From NCBI RefSeq assembly GCF_015667585.1, contig NZ_JADPEG010000024.1, positions 1 to 37,239 of the forward strand: a stretch of 37,239 bases of DNA, given 5' to 3'. This stretch comes from Clostridium sp. D33t1_170424_F3. Lineage in GTDB: Bacteria; Bacillota; Clostridia; Oscillospirales; Acutalibacteraceae. The translations under genes and the position numbers were made by a program. Below are positions 8,088 to 16,061 of this stretch, in pieces; position 1 is the first letter of the stretch; each line of letters opens with the position of its first letter. Below the pieces are notes generated by a model. That model did no database searches, had not been told where the DNA came from, and saw only the letters and a program-made list of their open reading frames with translations.

Positions 8088-9464
8088 TTATCTTTGATCC
8101 AATGGGATATACTCTCTGTGAGCCGAAATACTCTTGTACGCAGGGCGGATGATTTTTCCCACGTTGATCTGCTCTTCCAGCAGATGTGCGCTCCATCCGG
8201 CGATGCGCGCCATGGCGAATACCGGCGTGAACAATTCGGGCGGAAGGCCCAGCATATGATATACGAAACCGCTGTAGAAGTCGATGTTGGCGCTGACGCC
8301 TTTGTAGGTTTTACGCTCTTCTCCGATGACGACGGGCGCAAGGCGTTCCACGCGGGAGTACAGGCCGTATTCCTTGGACAGGCCCTTTTCCTCAGACAGC
8401 TTCTGCACAAAGGTCTTAAAGATGTTGGCGCGCGGGTCGGAGATGGAATACACCGCGTGGCCCATGCCGTAAATCAGACCCGCCTTATCAAAGGCTTCCT
8501 TGTTCAGCAGTTTATGCAGGTAGCCGCGGATTTCATCCTCGTCTTCCCAGTCTTTGATAGTGGCCTTCATATCCTCGAACATCTTGACTACCTTAATGTT
8601 TGCTCCGCCGTGCTTCGGGCCCTTCAGGGAACCCAGCGCCGCAGCAATAACGGAGTAGGTATCCGTGCCGGAGGACGCTACCACGTGCGTGGTAAAGCTG
8701 GAGTTGTTGCCGCCGCCGTGCTCCGCGTGCAGGACAAGCGCAAGGTCAAGAATGCGCGCTTCCAGATCCGTGTATTTGTGGTCCAGACGCAGCATATACA
8801 AAATATTTTCCGCAATGGAAAGCTCCGGCTGCGGAACATGAATGAAAAAGCTGTTGGAGGGATGCAGTTCACGGTAATACGCCTGATAGCCGTAGACGGC
8901 CAGCTGTGGGAACAGAGCAATCAGTTCAATACACTGGCGCAAAACGTTCGGCAGAGACGTGTCGTTGCCCTTTTCGTCGTATGCGTACAGAGTCAAAACG
9001 CTTCTGGCCAGGGTGTTCATCATGTCCGATGTGGGAGCCTTCATGATAATGTCGCGCACAAAATTGGTGGGAAGCGTGCGGTACTTGTTCATGATCTGTT
9101 TAAACTCTTCGAGCTGTACCATGGTGGGAAGCTCTCCAAACAACAGCAGATAAATGGTTTCCGCAAAACCGAAGCGGTTTTCACGCAGGAAGCCGTTTAC
9201 CAGATCCTGTACGTTGACGCCGCGGTAATACAGCTCGCCGTCGCAGGGAACGGTTTGCCCGTCGACCACCTTGCTGGACACGATCTCCGCAATCTCTGTC
9301 AGCCCGGTCAGGACGCCTTTGCCGTTGATGTCGCGCAGGCCGCGCTTGACGTCATATTTGGCGTAAAGGCTGGTGTCAATGGTACTATGCGATTTACAAA
9401 GATCCGTTAGCTCCAAAATGTCGGGAGTGATCTCAAAAAATTCGTCATTCGTCGTTTTTGCCAT
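8088..9464 (-). CDS. gltA: Citrate synthase
   Basis: A 458-residue Si-type citrate synthase that condenses acetyl-CoA and oxaloacetate to citrate in the cytoplasm. The catalytic triad is visible: His285 (GPKHGGAN), His336 (GMGHAVY) and Asp395 (ANIDFYSG), with spacings close to the Escherichia coli enzyme. HAEHGGGNNSS (from residue 246) is also family-typical. I start at ATG 9464, which has GAGGAA just upstream; a longer frame to 9515 runs into a leader hairpin. Only this TCA-cycle gene is present locally, consistent with an anaerobe using citrate synthase to make 2-oxoglutarate for glutamate. A promoter about 165 bases upstream leaves a folded leader. Confidence 0.95.
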   Translation of the reverse strand: MAKTTNDEFFEITPDILELTDLCKSHSTIDTSLYAKYDVKRGLRDINGKGVLTGLTEIAEIVSSKVVDGQTVPCDGELYYRGVNVQDLVNGFLRENRFGFAETIYLLLFGELPTMVQLEEFKQIMNKYRTLPTNFVRDIIMKAPTSDMMNTLARSVLTLYAYDEKGNDTSLPNVLRQCIELIALFPQLAVYGYQAYYRELHPSNSFFIHVPQPELSIAENILYMLRLDHKYTDLEARILDLALVLHAEHGGGNNSSFTTHVVASSGTDTYSVIAAALGSLKGPKHGGANIKVVKMFEDMKATIKDWEDEDEIRGYLHKLLNKEAFDKAGLIYGMGHAVYSISDPRANIFKTFVQKLSEEKGLSKEYGLYSRVERLAPVVIGEERKTYKGVSANIDFYSGFVYHMLGLPPELFTPVFAMARIAGWSAHLLEEQINVGKIIRPAYKSISAHREYIPLDQR

Positions 9465-9494
9465 TCTGATTCCTCTTTTCCTATGGTATTCAAT

Positions 9495-9553
9495 AAAGCC
9501 GATTATACTGCCCATTCTTCAACCGGCTTTGTAGTCCCCGGCAGCCAGGGGAC
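9495..9553 (-). other. Structured leader of the citrate synthase mRNA
   Basis: Read on the minus strand, the leader holds a hairpin GTCCCC...GGGGAC (9553-9534) followed at once by a second with ten-base arms AAAGCCGGTT/AATCGGCTTT (9530-9495, one G-U pair). A third weak stem (GTGCC/GGCGC) lies further upstream. No U-run follows, so these are not terminators. I recognise no known riboswitch. Confidence 0.4.
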
Positions 9554-9626
9554 AACTGCCTGTAGCGCCACAACGACGGCACTGTAATTTGACGCATTAT
9601 CGTTAAGCAGTTAATTATTAATATTA

Positions 9627-9655
9627 AGTATAATACATTTTAGCAGTTTTAGCAA
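9627..9655 (-). promoter_or_regulatory. Promoter of citrate synthase
   Basis: On the minus strand TTGCTA (9655-9650), 17 bases, TATACT (9632-9627). Transcription would start near 9620, leaving about 155 bases of leader. Confidence 0.7.
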
Positions 9656-9999
9656 GCAGCCACCTGTTAACTAAATGTGAATTTCATGCAAGAATGTCTG
9701 AGAAATGGGGAAAAAAGCCGGGCAAGATTATGCAAAACGGTGAGAAAACAAGCGCTCTGGCAGCATGTGAAGCAAAAAATATGCTGGATTGAAGCGCCGC
9801 AGCTGCAAAATGCAACTGGAATATGCAACATGCATCAAGCCGGGTTGCACGCTTTTGCCGAATGGATTACAATAGGAATGAACATAAACAGCAGTTTTTT
9901 ATCCTGCTTTACCAACAGAAAATTTTTTAGATACCGGTTTATTGCAGTTTATAAAAAATCATGAAAACGGCCCTGCGGGGCGGAAAATGGGGGATTCCT
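9656..9999. other. Intergenic region between gltA and the nitroreductase
   Basis: No convincing gene. A 95-codon frame at 9677-9964 has no ribosome-binding site, no family features, and contains the nitroreductase promoter. Only that promoter (9845-9873) is supported; the rest shows nothing recognisable. Confidence 0.5.
9845..9873 (+). promoter_or_regulatory. Promoter of the nitroreductase-uridine kinase operon
   Basis: TTGCAC (9845-9850), 17 bases, TACAAT (9868-9873), about 120 bases upstream of the nitroreductase start. Confidence 0.6.
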
Positions 10000-10575
10000 G
10001 TGTTAAAAGATTTATTGAAACAAAACAGAAGCTACCGCGGTTACGACGAAAGCCGCAAAATCACCCGGGACGAGCTGGAAGAGCTGGTGGACTGTGCGCG
10101 CTATGCGCCGTCCAGCGTCAACATGCAGCCGTTCAAATATTATCTGGCCTGCGATGCGGAGACGGTAGCAAAAATCCAGCCGCTCACCAGGTGGGCGCGC
10201 GCCCTGCCTGAACTGACGCTGCCGCATCCGGGGCATTGTCCTACAGCGTTTATTGTAATCTGTCAGGAGACGGAGTGGCATTCATCCCTTCCGCGCTTCC
10301 AAAGGGATGTGGGGATTGTGGCGCAGACCATCCTGCTCGCCGCCGTGGAAATGGGGCTGGGCGGCTGCATGATTGGCAATTACGACGCGGGCGAGGTCCG
10401 GCAGGCTCTCGGCCTGGCAGAGCATATCAGCCCGGTTTTGATTGTTGCTTTGGGGAAACCGGATGAAACAATCGTTTTGACCGAGGTGAGGGAGGACGGT
10501 TCCACCGACTATTACCGCGACGAACAGGATGTGCATTATGTCCCCAAACGCAGCCTGAAGGATATTTTGCTCTAA
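10000..10575 (+). CDS. Nitroreductase-family flavoprotein
   Basis: About 191 residues. It has the FMN-binding signatures of small nitroreductases: an N-terminal RSYRGYDESRKITRDELEEL-type segment, ARYAPSSVNMQPFKYY, and the C-terminal EMGLGGCMIGNYDAGEVR stretch. Such enzymes use NAD(P)H and FMN to reduce nitro, quinone or enone compounds; the physiological substrate is not readable. I prefer the GTG at 10000, where family homology begins and GGGGG lies six bases upstream, to the ATG at 9961, which has no ribosome-binding site. It is 17 bases from uridine kinase, so the two are probably cotranscribed. Confidence 0.85.
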   Translation: MLKDLLKQNRSYRGYDESRKITRDELEELVDCARYAPSSVNMQPFKYYLACDAETVAKIQPLTRWARALPELTLPHPGHCPTAFIVICQETEWHSSLPRFQRDVGIVAQTILLAAVEMGLGGCMIGNYDAGEVRQALGLAEHISPVLIVALGKPDETIVLTEVREDGSTDYYRDEQDVHYVPKRSLKDILL

Positions 10576-10592
10576 AAGGAAGGCGATGAAGT

Positions 10593-11234
10593 ATGGCGAG
10601 ATCTCCCTTTGTGATCGGGGTGGCGGGCGGTTCCGGCTCCGGCAAGACGACGCTGGCCACAAAACTAAAGCACGCGATCGCCGACAAAGCGCTGATCCTT
10701 TCCCACGATTTTTATTATCATGCGAACACGAATATCCCGTTTGACGAGCGGGTCAAAGCCAATTACGACCACCCCAATGCGTTTGATACGGACCTGTTGA
10801 TCGCGGATATTAAAAAGTTGAAGGAGAATCGTCCAATCGACCATCCGGTGTATTCGTTTGCCACGCATTCCCGTACGCCGGAAACCGTACATGTGGAACC
10901 CGCGCCGGTTATCATTCTGGAAGGTATCCTGATATTTGAAAACCGGGAACTGCGCGACCTGATGGACATCAAGGTGTTTGTAGACGCGGATGCGGATATT
11001 CGTCTGATTCGCCGGTTGCTGCGCGACGTAAAAGAACGCGGGCGCAGCCTGGACTCCGTCATTTGCCAGTATGTGGAGACGGTCAAGCCTATGCACGAGC
11101 AGTTTGTGGAGCCCAGCAAAAAATACGCGGATCTGATTATTCCGCAGGGCGGGGAAAACAGCGTGGCGCTGCATATGCTGGTGGACCGCATCCATGCGTT
11201 GCTCCAACATACGGCTCTGTTTGACCTGTGCTGA
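10593..11234 (+). CDS. udk: Uridine kinase
   Basis: A 213-residue P-loop kinase that phosphorylates uridine (and cytidine) to the monophosphate in pyrimidine salvage. The Walker A motif GGSGSGKTT is near residue 12; SHDFYYHANTNIPFDERVKANYDHP is the substrate-binding region; RRLLRDVKERGRS is the lid region, and VEPSKKYADLIIP is also family-typical. Length matches the family. The ATG is preceded by AAGGAAGG. It follows the nitroreductase closely and ends at a strong hairpin terminator. Confidence 0.93.
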   Translation: MARSPFVIGVAGGSGSGKTTLATKLKHAIADKALILSHDFYYHANTNIPFDERVKANYDHPNAFDTDLLIADIKKLKENRPIDHPVYSFATHSRTPETVHVEPAPVIILEGILIFENRELRDLMDIKVFVDADADIRLIRRLLRDVKERGRSLDSVICQYVETVKPMHEQFVEPSKKYADLIIPQGGENSVALHMLVDRIHALLQHTALFDLC

Positions 11235-11243
11235 AACGAAAAG

Positions 11244-11278
11244 CGGCGGAACGAGAAATCGTTCCGCCGTTTCTGTTT
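11244..11278. terminator. Terminator after uridine kinase
   Basis: An 11-bp GC-rich perfect stem (11244-11254 with 11259-11269) with a GAAA loop, followed on the plus strand by TTTCTGTTT. It lies between convergent genes and may serve both, as the acyltransferase ends at 11277. Confidence 0.85.
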
Positions 11279-12326
11279 ATCCTGCCTTTATGAGCGGCGA
11301 GACCTTCCGCACAATCCAATCCCCGGCCCGCTTGGTGGGAACCGCCAATGCCACCGATAAAACAAGAACCAGCAATGCTTTGTATCCGTCTGGAATATCA
11401 ATCAGAAACCGGACCGCCAGCATCAGCACGTATTCATTAAGGTAAATATAGTAGGCCAGATCTCCCAGCTTTGCCAGCAGCCTGGAGTGCAGCCCTCTGG
11501 CGCTTAACAGGCCGAACAGGGAGACGCAGAAAACCAGATAAGAGAAGTTCAGCAGGTAATATGTCTCATATTGCACAAAACCGTATGCGTTTAACTGCGT
11601 AAAGATGAACGCCAGCGCGCAGAGGACCGAAAGCCCTTTTCCTGATAGCTTCTGATACCGCTGGTAAAACAGATAAAATATGACGCCCAGGCCGAAGCTC
11701 AGGTGATGCGAGTAGCACTCCATGAACGGGGAATCCGGTGTGAGCCCCTGATAGAAAATCAGGCCGTTGACAATAGCCGCCGATGCAAAAATCAGGAACA
11801 CAATGACAGCTTTCCATTTAAGGGAGAGCCGGCGGATACAGAATACCAGAAAGAAAATGAGGTAACAAAGCAGAATGTACTGAATGTACCACATGGATGG
11901 GTCTGTGCTGCCGATGTCCACCAGAATAAAACTGAGCAGGATGTTTTTGGGAGGAACCTGGAAGACAGCGTAATACGCGATTTTCACCAGATTGACGATC
12001 CACAGCGGAACCAGGACCACCAGCAGCCTGCGCGGGATAAATCCCTTCAACCCTTTTTGGTAATAGGATGAAACCAGCCCGAAGCCGGAAAGAAACAGAA
12101 AAATTTCTACTGCCGGCGCCCCCAATACCGGCGTGGCGGGGATACGGGTCCAGCCGTGTACCAATGTCATATGCCCAAACAGGACCATCAGAATCGCCAG
12201 GCCCTTTAATTCCCGGGAGGTGTCTCTGCCCAGCTTTTCTCCGGCGGCAGCGGGCAACTTCCGGAACGACAAAATGAGAAGAAGCGCGACAATGTAAAAT
12301 AAACCGGACTGCAAAAACGCGTTCAT
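11277..12326 (-). CDS. Integral membrane acyltransferase (acyltransferase-3 family)
   Basis: A 349-residue polytopic membrane protein with about ten hydrophobic segments. It carries the family hallmark RELKGLAILMVLFGH (about residues 38-52), including the conserved His, and a WYIQYILLCYL segment. Proteins of this family transfer acyl groups such as acetyl or succinyl onto surface sugars or exopolysaccharide; the substrate here is unknown. GGAGAA precedes the ATG at 12326. It is the last gene of an apparent three-gene operon with the GPP34-like and MerR-type genes, 30 bases after the latter. Confidence 0.82.
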   Translation of the reverse strand: MNAFLQSGLFYIVALLLILSFRKLPAAAGEKLGRDTSRELKGLAILMVLFGHMTLVHGWTRIPATPVLGAPAVEIFLFLSGFGLVSSYYQKGLKGFIPRRLLVVLVPLWIVNLVKIAYYAVFQVPPKNILLSFILVDIGSTDPSMWYIQYILLCYLIFFLVFCIRRLSLKWKAVIVFLIFASAAIVNGLIFYQGLTPDSPFMECYSHHLSFGLGVIFYLFYQRYQKLSGKGLSVLCALAFIFTQLNAYGFVQYETYYLLNFSYLVFCVSLFGLLSARGLHSRLLAKLGDLAYYIYLNEYVLMLAVRFLIDIPDGYKALLVLVLSVALAVPTKRAGDWIVRKVSPLIKAG

Positions 12327-12356
12327 AAAGTTCTCCTTATTCCTGTGCTGGCCGGC

Positions 12357-12617
12357 CTAGCTGCCGGCCAGCTTTTGTTTGATATCCGGGATGCACATAC
12401 CCTGCTGTTTTAAAGATTGGATTTCTTCCAGCCGGGCGACCGCTTCCTCACGGGGGAAGCGGCGGGTCAGATTTTCCCCTTCCTGTTCAAAGGGGAGCAT
12501 CCCCTCTTCCGTGTAAAATTTCAGGGTGCTGTACCGGCACCCGGTCAGGCGCACCAATTCCCCGATGGAAACATATTCGGATGCCAGTATCTTTTCCATT
12601 GAACGCTGCCGGGACAT
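12357..12617 (-). CDS. Small MerR-type DNA-binding protein
   Basis: An 86-residue protein consisting almost only of a MerR-like winged helix: EYVSIGELVRLTGCRYSTLKFYTEEGMLP, then a wing with RRFPREEAVARLEEIQSLKQQGM. It lacks the long dimerisation coiled coil and effector domain of full MerR regulators, so it may act as a small DNA-binding adaptor or excisionase-like factor. A good ribosome-binding site (GGAAGGGG) precedes the ATG, and only 16 bases separate it from the upstream gene. Target unknown. Confidence 0.75.
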   Translation of the reverse strand: MSRQRSMEKILASEYVSIGELVRLTGCRYSTLKFYTEEGMLPFEQEGENLTRRFPREEAVARLEEIQSLKQQGMCIPDIKQKLAGS

Positions 12618-12633
12618 GATTTACCCCTTCCTG

Positions 12634-13635
12634 TCATTTTAAAATTGCCTGTGGGTATCTGCGCAGGCGCATGCCCTGGATAGGTACTTTGCTTTGGACG
12701 ATCGTAGGTATGGCTTCATAGAGGATGTTGTCTATTTTAATCAGTGGTACGGTGCCCTCTCGCAGGACGGTATAGTGGTGGCCGTATTTTTCCAGACGGG
12801 CGGTCACATCTTGCAGGCGGTTTTCTTTTCCTTCAAACCACGCCTCCACGTCGATAAAAATGGACTGCGAACGCTCCAGAAAGGGAAAAGTGAAGTTGAC
12901 GCCGATACCAACCGGTGTGGTAAAGGTTTGTTTCTTGGCTTTTAAAAAGTTTTTGGCGAAGAATTCCCAGGATCTGTGAATCCCCACGACGAAAAGCTGC
13001 CTGGCAAGGGCGTTTTCATAGTAGATTTCGTTCATGCGGCTGGCGACCTGGTGAACCTCCTCTTCTGAGAAGAGGTCGAACAGACAGCTGCTTTCCCGCA
13101 AAAGCCAGAGCATCAGCAGCGTATCGTCCGTTACCGCTCCATCTTCCAGAATTTCCGCACGAAGCCCCTCTGTCAGGCGCGCGTACAGGGATTCGTCACT
13201 CCGGTATTCCCGCATGGATACCTCTGCTGTGACATAGTTCATATCGCAGCCCAGCAAGTTTGGGATTTCCTCCAGTACGTCGTGCGCTTTCAGGTAGTCG
13301 GTGAATGAACGCTCTATGGCCTTGAGCTTCCGGTTGGAAAAATGGGTTACCTGCTCCAGAAAATGGGGAAGGGTATTTTGTATCGATGCCTTTTTGCCCA
13401 GTATGCATTCCAACACCGTCCGCTGATGCTGCGGAAGACCCGGACGGTCTAAATGTGTGCGGTCAAGCGTCAGCTGTTCCCCCTGCATGGCAAATCCGTG
13501 ATCCATGTAACATTCCAGAATGGCGGCGGCGGCCATGCAGCGCACGGCAATTTTCTTTACAACCGGCATGTGAAGGCTGTCCTGCGCGTTAAGTGCGATC
13601 AAAGCAAAGTTTTGTGCAAAGGTGAATGTTTCCAT
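12634..13635 (-). CDS. GPP34-like (Golgi phosphoprotein 3 type) protein, function unknown
   Basis: A 333-residue soluble protein. Its first 200 or so residues follow the pattern of bacterial GPP34 proteins: FALIALNA, a KIAVRCMAAAAILECY helix, a LRAEILEDGAVTDDTLLML segment, then LLRESSCLFDLF. The eukaryotic family binds phosphatidylinositol-4-phosphate; bacterial roles are undescribed to my knowledge. The last 130 residues (from about 205) include GVNFTFPFLERSQSIFIDVEAW and have no family I recognise. Start ATG 13635 has AGGAGG at ideal spacing. It is the first gene of an operon with a MerR-type protein and a membrane acyltransferase, which hints at a membrane or envelope role. The GPP34 assignment is from pattern memory and needs a profile search. 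Confidence 0.6.
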   Translation of the reverse strand: METFTFAQNFALIALNAQDSLHMPVVKKIAVRCMAAAAILECYMDHGFAMQGEQLTLDRTHLDRPGLPQHQRTVLECILGKKASIQNTLPHFLEQVTHFSNRKLKAIERSFTDYLKAHDVLEEIPNLLGCDMNYVTAEVSMREYRSDESLYARLTEGLRAEILEDGAVTDDTLLMLWLLRESSCLFDLFSEEEVHQVASRMNEIYYENALARQLFVVGIHRSWEFFAKNFLKAKKQTFTTPVGIGVNFTFPFLERSQSIFIDVEAWFEGKENRLQDVTARLEKYGHHYTVLREGTVPLIKIDNILYEAIPTIVQSKVPIQGMRLRRYPQAILK

Positions 13636-13668
13636 ATCGAAACCTCCTCAGGGTATCCCAACGGTCGG

Positions 13669-13704
13669 GTAGTATTTACATACTACTTACTGCTTACTAC
13701 TTAC
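13669..13704 (-). repeat. Short direct repeats and hairpin in the 5' leader of the GPP34-like operon
   Basis: TACTACTTAC (plus strand) occurs exactly at 13681-13690 and 13695-13704, a 14-bp period. The first copy overlaps a perfect 7-bp hairpin, GTAGTAT/ATACTAC (13669-13686, loop of four). All lie just downstream of the -10 box, in the early transcribed region. Confidence 0.5.
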
Positions 13705-13710
13705 GATTTA

Positions 13711-13739
13711 AGAATAGCACAACGAATCAGGAAAGTCAA
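13711..13739 (-). promoter_or_regulatory. Promoter of the GPP34-like/MerR/acyltransferase operon
   Basis: On the minus strand TTGACT (13739-13734), 17 bases, TATTCT (13716-13711). It begins immediately after the terminator of the upstream gene. The transcribed leader would be about 70 bases. Confidence 0.7.
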
Positions 13740-13740
13740 T

Positions 13741-13778
13741 GGAAGAAAAAGAAAACCAGCCTCACGGGGAGGCTGGTT
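13741..13778 (-). terminator. Terminator of the alpha-hydroxy-acid oxidase gene
   Basis: A perfect 10-bp stem (AACCAGCCTC with GAGGCTGGTT, 13778-13754) with a five-base loop, followed on the minus strand by TTCTTTTTCTTCC. Confidence 0.9.
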
Positions 13779-13787
13779 GCGTATGAA

Positions 13788-14807
13788 TCAGGGTAGATTG
13801 ATTTTTTTGCGGGTGATGTCCGCCAGCGCAGCGCACCCGGTCATTTTCATTGTGTCGCGCAGCTCGGAAAGAATCTTCTGCGTGTACAGGGCAACGCCTT
13901 CCGCATGTCCTCCGCAGGCGGCGGTCACATAGGGCCGTCCGATCAACACCGCGTCCGCGCCGAGGGCAAGCACCTTAAAGACGTCCGCACCGGTACGGAT
14001 CGCGCCGTCCGCCAGCACTTTGATGCGCCCGCCGACCGCGTCGCAGATCGCGGGAAGCACCTCCGCCGGCGCGGGAGTATGATCCAGCACGCGGCCGCCG
14101 TGGTTTGAAACGATGATGCCGTATGCACCGGTTTCTGCCGCCTTGCGCGCGCCCTCCGGCGTCATGATGCCCTTCAGGAGTAACGGCAGCTTGGTGGAAG
14201 CAATGATCTTCCGCAGTTCGTCTACACTTTTGGAGCAGACCGGTTTACCGGCCGCCGCCAGCAGGGGAAGCCCGGCGGAGTCAATATCCATGCACAGCGC
14301 CATTGCGCCGGCCTCTTCTGCCAGCCGGATTTTCTCCAGTACCTTGGCCTTGTCCCAGGGTTTGATGGTGGGAACGGCGACGCCGCCCACGGCCTTTACC
14401 GCGCAGAGCGGGTCGGTGAAGAAGAAATCCGCCGCGCCGTCTCCGGTGAAAGCCGCGCAGCCCGCGGAAATCATGCCGGGAACCAGCTCCGCCGCGTACG
14501 TCTTTTCGTTAAAATAGCCATTGTAGTTATTGGAAAGGCCGCTGATCGGAGCGGCGAAGACCGGGCCGGCAAAGGTCTTGCCGAACAGGGAGCAGGCGGT
14601 ATCCTGTCCATTGTCGGTATAGATCAGATCCATGTTCACTTTAATCCGCTCCAGCGCTTCATAGCTGTGGATAAATGCGGAACCTGTCCCTTTTCCGCCG
14701 GTTCCGGGGATTTCCCCGCGGCAGGCCACGCCGTTGCATTCACGGCAGACGCGGCAGTTCGGGGCCATGTTTTTTCTTGCGTTTTCCAGAAGTTCTTTGT
14801 ATTCCAT
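13788..14807 (-). CDS. FMN-dependent alpha-hydroxy-acid oxidizing protein
   Basis: A 339-residue TIM-barrel flavoenzyme of the lactate oxidase/glycolate oxidase family, which oxidises an L-2-hydroxy acid to the keto acid. Motifs: LPLLLKGIMTPEGA (FMN-binding Lys), IIVSNHGGRVLDHTPAP (catalytic His and substrate Arg), and VLADGAIRTGADVFKVLALGADAVLIGRPY (FMN phosphate site). The N-terminus has a cysteine-rich stretch (CRVCRECNGVAC, residues 19-30) seen in clostridial relatives and absent from aerobic oxidases, suggesting a metal or redox site. In an anaerobe the electron acceptor is probably not oxygen; the true substrate is unknown. AGGAGG precedes the ATG. It appears monocistronic, with its own terminator. 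Confidence 0.85.
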   Translation of the reverse strand: MEYKELLENARKNMAPNCRVCRECNGVACRGEIPGTGGKGTGSAFIHSYEALERIKVNMDLIYTDNGQDTACSLFGKTFAGPVFAAPISGLSNNYNGYFNEKTYAAELVPGMISAGCAAFTGDGAADFFFTDPLCAVKAVGGVAVPTIKPWDKAKVLEKIRLAEEAGAMALCMDIDSAGLPLLAAAGKPVCSKSVDELRKIIASTKLPLLLKGIMTPEGARKAAETGAYGIIVSNHGGRVLDHTPAPAEVLPAICDAVGGRIKVLADGAIRTGADVFKVLALGADAVLIGRPYVTAACGGHAEGVALYTQKILSELRDTMKMTGCAALADITRKKINLP

Positions 14808-14882
14808 ATCGGATGCCTCCTCAGATTCATTGCGCCCAGTATATCACAATTTTGAAGAGGTTTCTATCCCGGCACAGAGAAA

Positions 14883-14927
14883 GCCGCCCTGCGAAAGTAT
14901 CTTCGTCAGAAGGCTTCGCAGGGCGGC
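14883..14927 (-). terminator. Terminator of the S1-domain gene
   Basis: A 13-bp perfect stem (14883-14895 with 14915-14927) and a 19-base loop that itself folds (CTTC/GAAG). On the minus strand TTTCTCT follows. It begins 12 bases after the stop codon. Confidence 0.85.
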
Positions 14928-14939
14928 CCTGTTTGGGAT

Positions 14940-15875
14940 TTATAAATTTGATGTGGAAAAATCGGTGATCACTTCTTTTTCGCTGCCGTCTGGAGAATAG
15001 ACAAAGCGGTCGATGTGGTTCCCCTCGTAAAAATACTGCGGCGGCGTTGGGCGGTAATGATAGTCGAAGGTATCGATGATGACGAGCTTTACCTTCATGC
15101 GCGCGGGTATAATGCTCTTTATGTAGACGCTGGCCTGCTGCCCGGGAATGACGTCCTCGCGGCTTTCCGCCAGGCCCGCCAGATTGGGAGACAGCTCCAC
15201 AAAAATACCGTATGGCTCCACGGAGCGCACAATGCCCGCCACCGTTTCCCCGGCGGCAAACTGAGCCACATTTTCTTCCCAGGTGCCCAGCAGCTCCTTG
15301 TGGCTCAGGGTAATGCGCCCGTTTTCAATGGATTTGATGACGGTGCGGATATTCATTCCCACGCTGAAGCGCTCCCGCGGATGGTCGATCCGGGAGACGG
15401 AAATGGCGTCGATCGGCAGCAGTGCGATGATGCCGCAGCCGATGTCCGCAAACGCGCCGAAATTTTCCAGGTGCGTCACCTGTGCGTTGATGATGTCGCC
15501 GGGCGCCAGGCGGCTGACAAACTGTTCCCTGCATTTTTCCTGCGCAATCCGGCGGGAGAGCAGCGCCGTGGTGTGTCCTTCGCCGTCTTTTTGAAAGCCG
15601 GTCACAACAAAGCAGACCGGACGGTTGACTCTGGAAATAATCGCAATGTCGCGCACGGTCCCTTCCCGGATGCCGACCGCGCCTTCCTCGCGCGGGATCA
15701 CGCCTTTGACACAGCCCAGGTCGACCAGCAGATTATGAGCGCTGTCACAGACCAGCGCACGTCCTTCCAAAATTTGACCCGTGCGGCAGGCTTCGATCAG
15801 CGCCGCGGTGCTCTGCAAAGCCGCGCGGTTTTCCACTGTGTCGATCAGCCAGCCCTCGGGGTAATAGTCAATCAT
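14940..15875 (-). CDS. S1 RNA-binding domain protein (ribosomal protein S1-like)
   Basis: A 311-residue protein with three S1-type OB folds: about residues 33-105 (GQILEGRALVCDSAHNLLVDLG), 124-195 (GDIINAQVTHLENFGAFADIG, the best match) and 208-275 (GETVAGIVRSVEPYGIFVELS). Such short S1 homologues in Clostridia bind mRNA and may aid translation or RNA turnover; they lack the six repeats of the Gram-negative ribosomal protein. The C-terminal 35 residues (YHYRPTPPQYFYEGNHIDRF) are outside any S1 repeat. The ATG at 15875 has AAGGAGGG upstream. It is monocistronic and divergent from the cyclophilin gene. Confidence 0.85.
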   Translation of the reverse strand: MIDYYPEGWLIDTVENRAALQSTAALIEACRTGQILEGRALVCDSAHNLLVDLGCVKGVIPREEGAVGIREGTVRDIAIISRVNRPVCFVVTGFQKDGEGHTTALLSRRIAQEKCREQFVSRLAPGDIINAQVTHLENFGAFADIGCGIIALLPIDAISVSRIDHPRERFSVGMNIRTVIKSIENGRITLSHKELLGTWEENVAQFAAGETVAGIVRSVEPYGIFVELSPNLAGLAESREDVIPGQQASVYIKSIIPARMKVKLVIIDTFDYHYRPTPPQYFYEGNHIDRFVYSPDGSEKEVITDFSTSNL

Positions 15876-15969
15876 TTTAAACCCTCCTTACTGTCTTACC
15901 GTATCTATATGCGATTTTTAACAGAGGCATTCGTGCGCAAAGGTGATAATTTTGTGAATTTAAGCCCGC

Positions 15970-15998
15970 TTCGCTTGCATATTTCCGGGGAATATACT
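15970..15998 (+). promoter_or_regulatory. Promoter of the cyclophilin operon
   Basis: TTCGCT (15970-15975), 17 bases, TATACT (15993-15998). The -10 is strong and the -35 moderate; a leader of about 55 bases precedes the ATG. Confidence 0.5.
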
Positions 15999-16061
15999 AT
16001 CATTAACATATTACGCCGTAATTTTCGGCAGACTTTAATGTAACAGAAAGAGAGATCGATT

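Noticed and set aside
7950-9410. 486-codon plus-strand frame opposite citrate synthase
   Set aside because: It is a shadow of gltA and its start lies inside the crp-like gene and crosses the terminator.
9677-9964. 95-codon plus-strand frame between gltA and the nitroreductase
   Set aside because: No ribosome-binding site, no recognisable motif, and the nitroreductase promoter lies within it.
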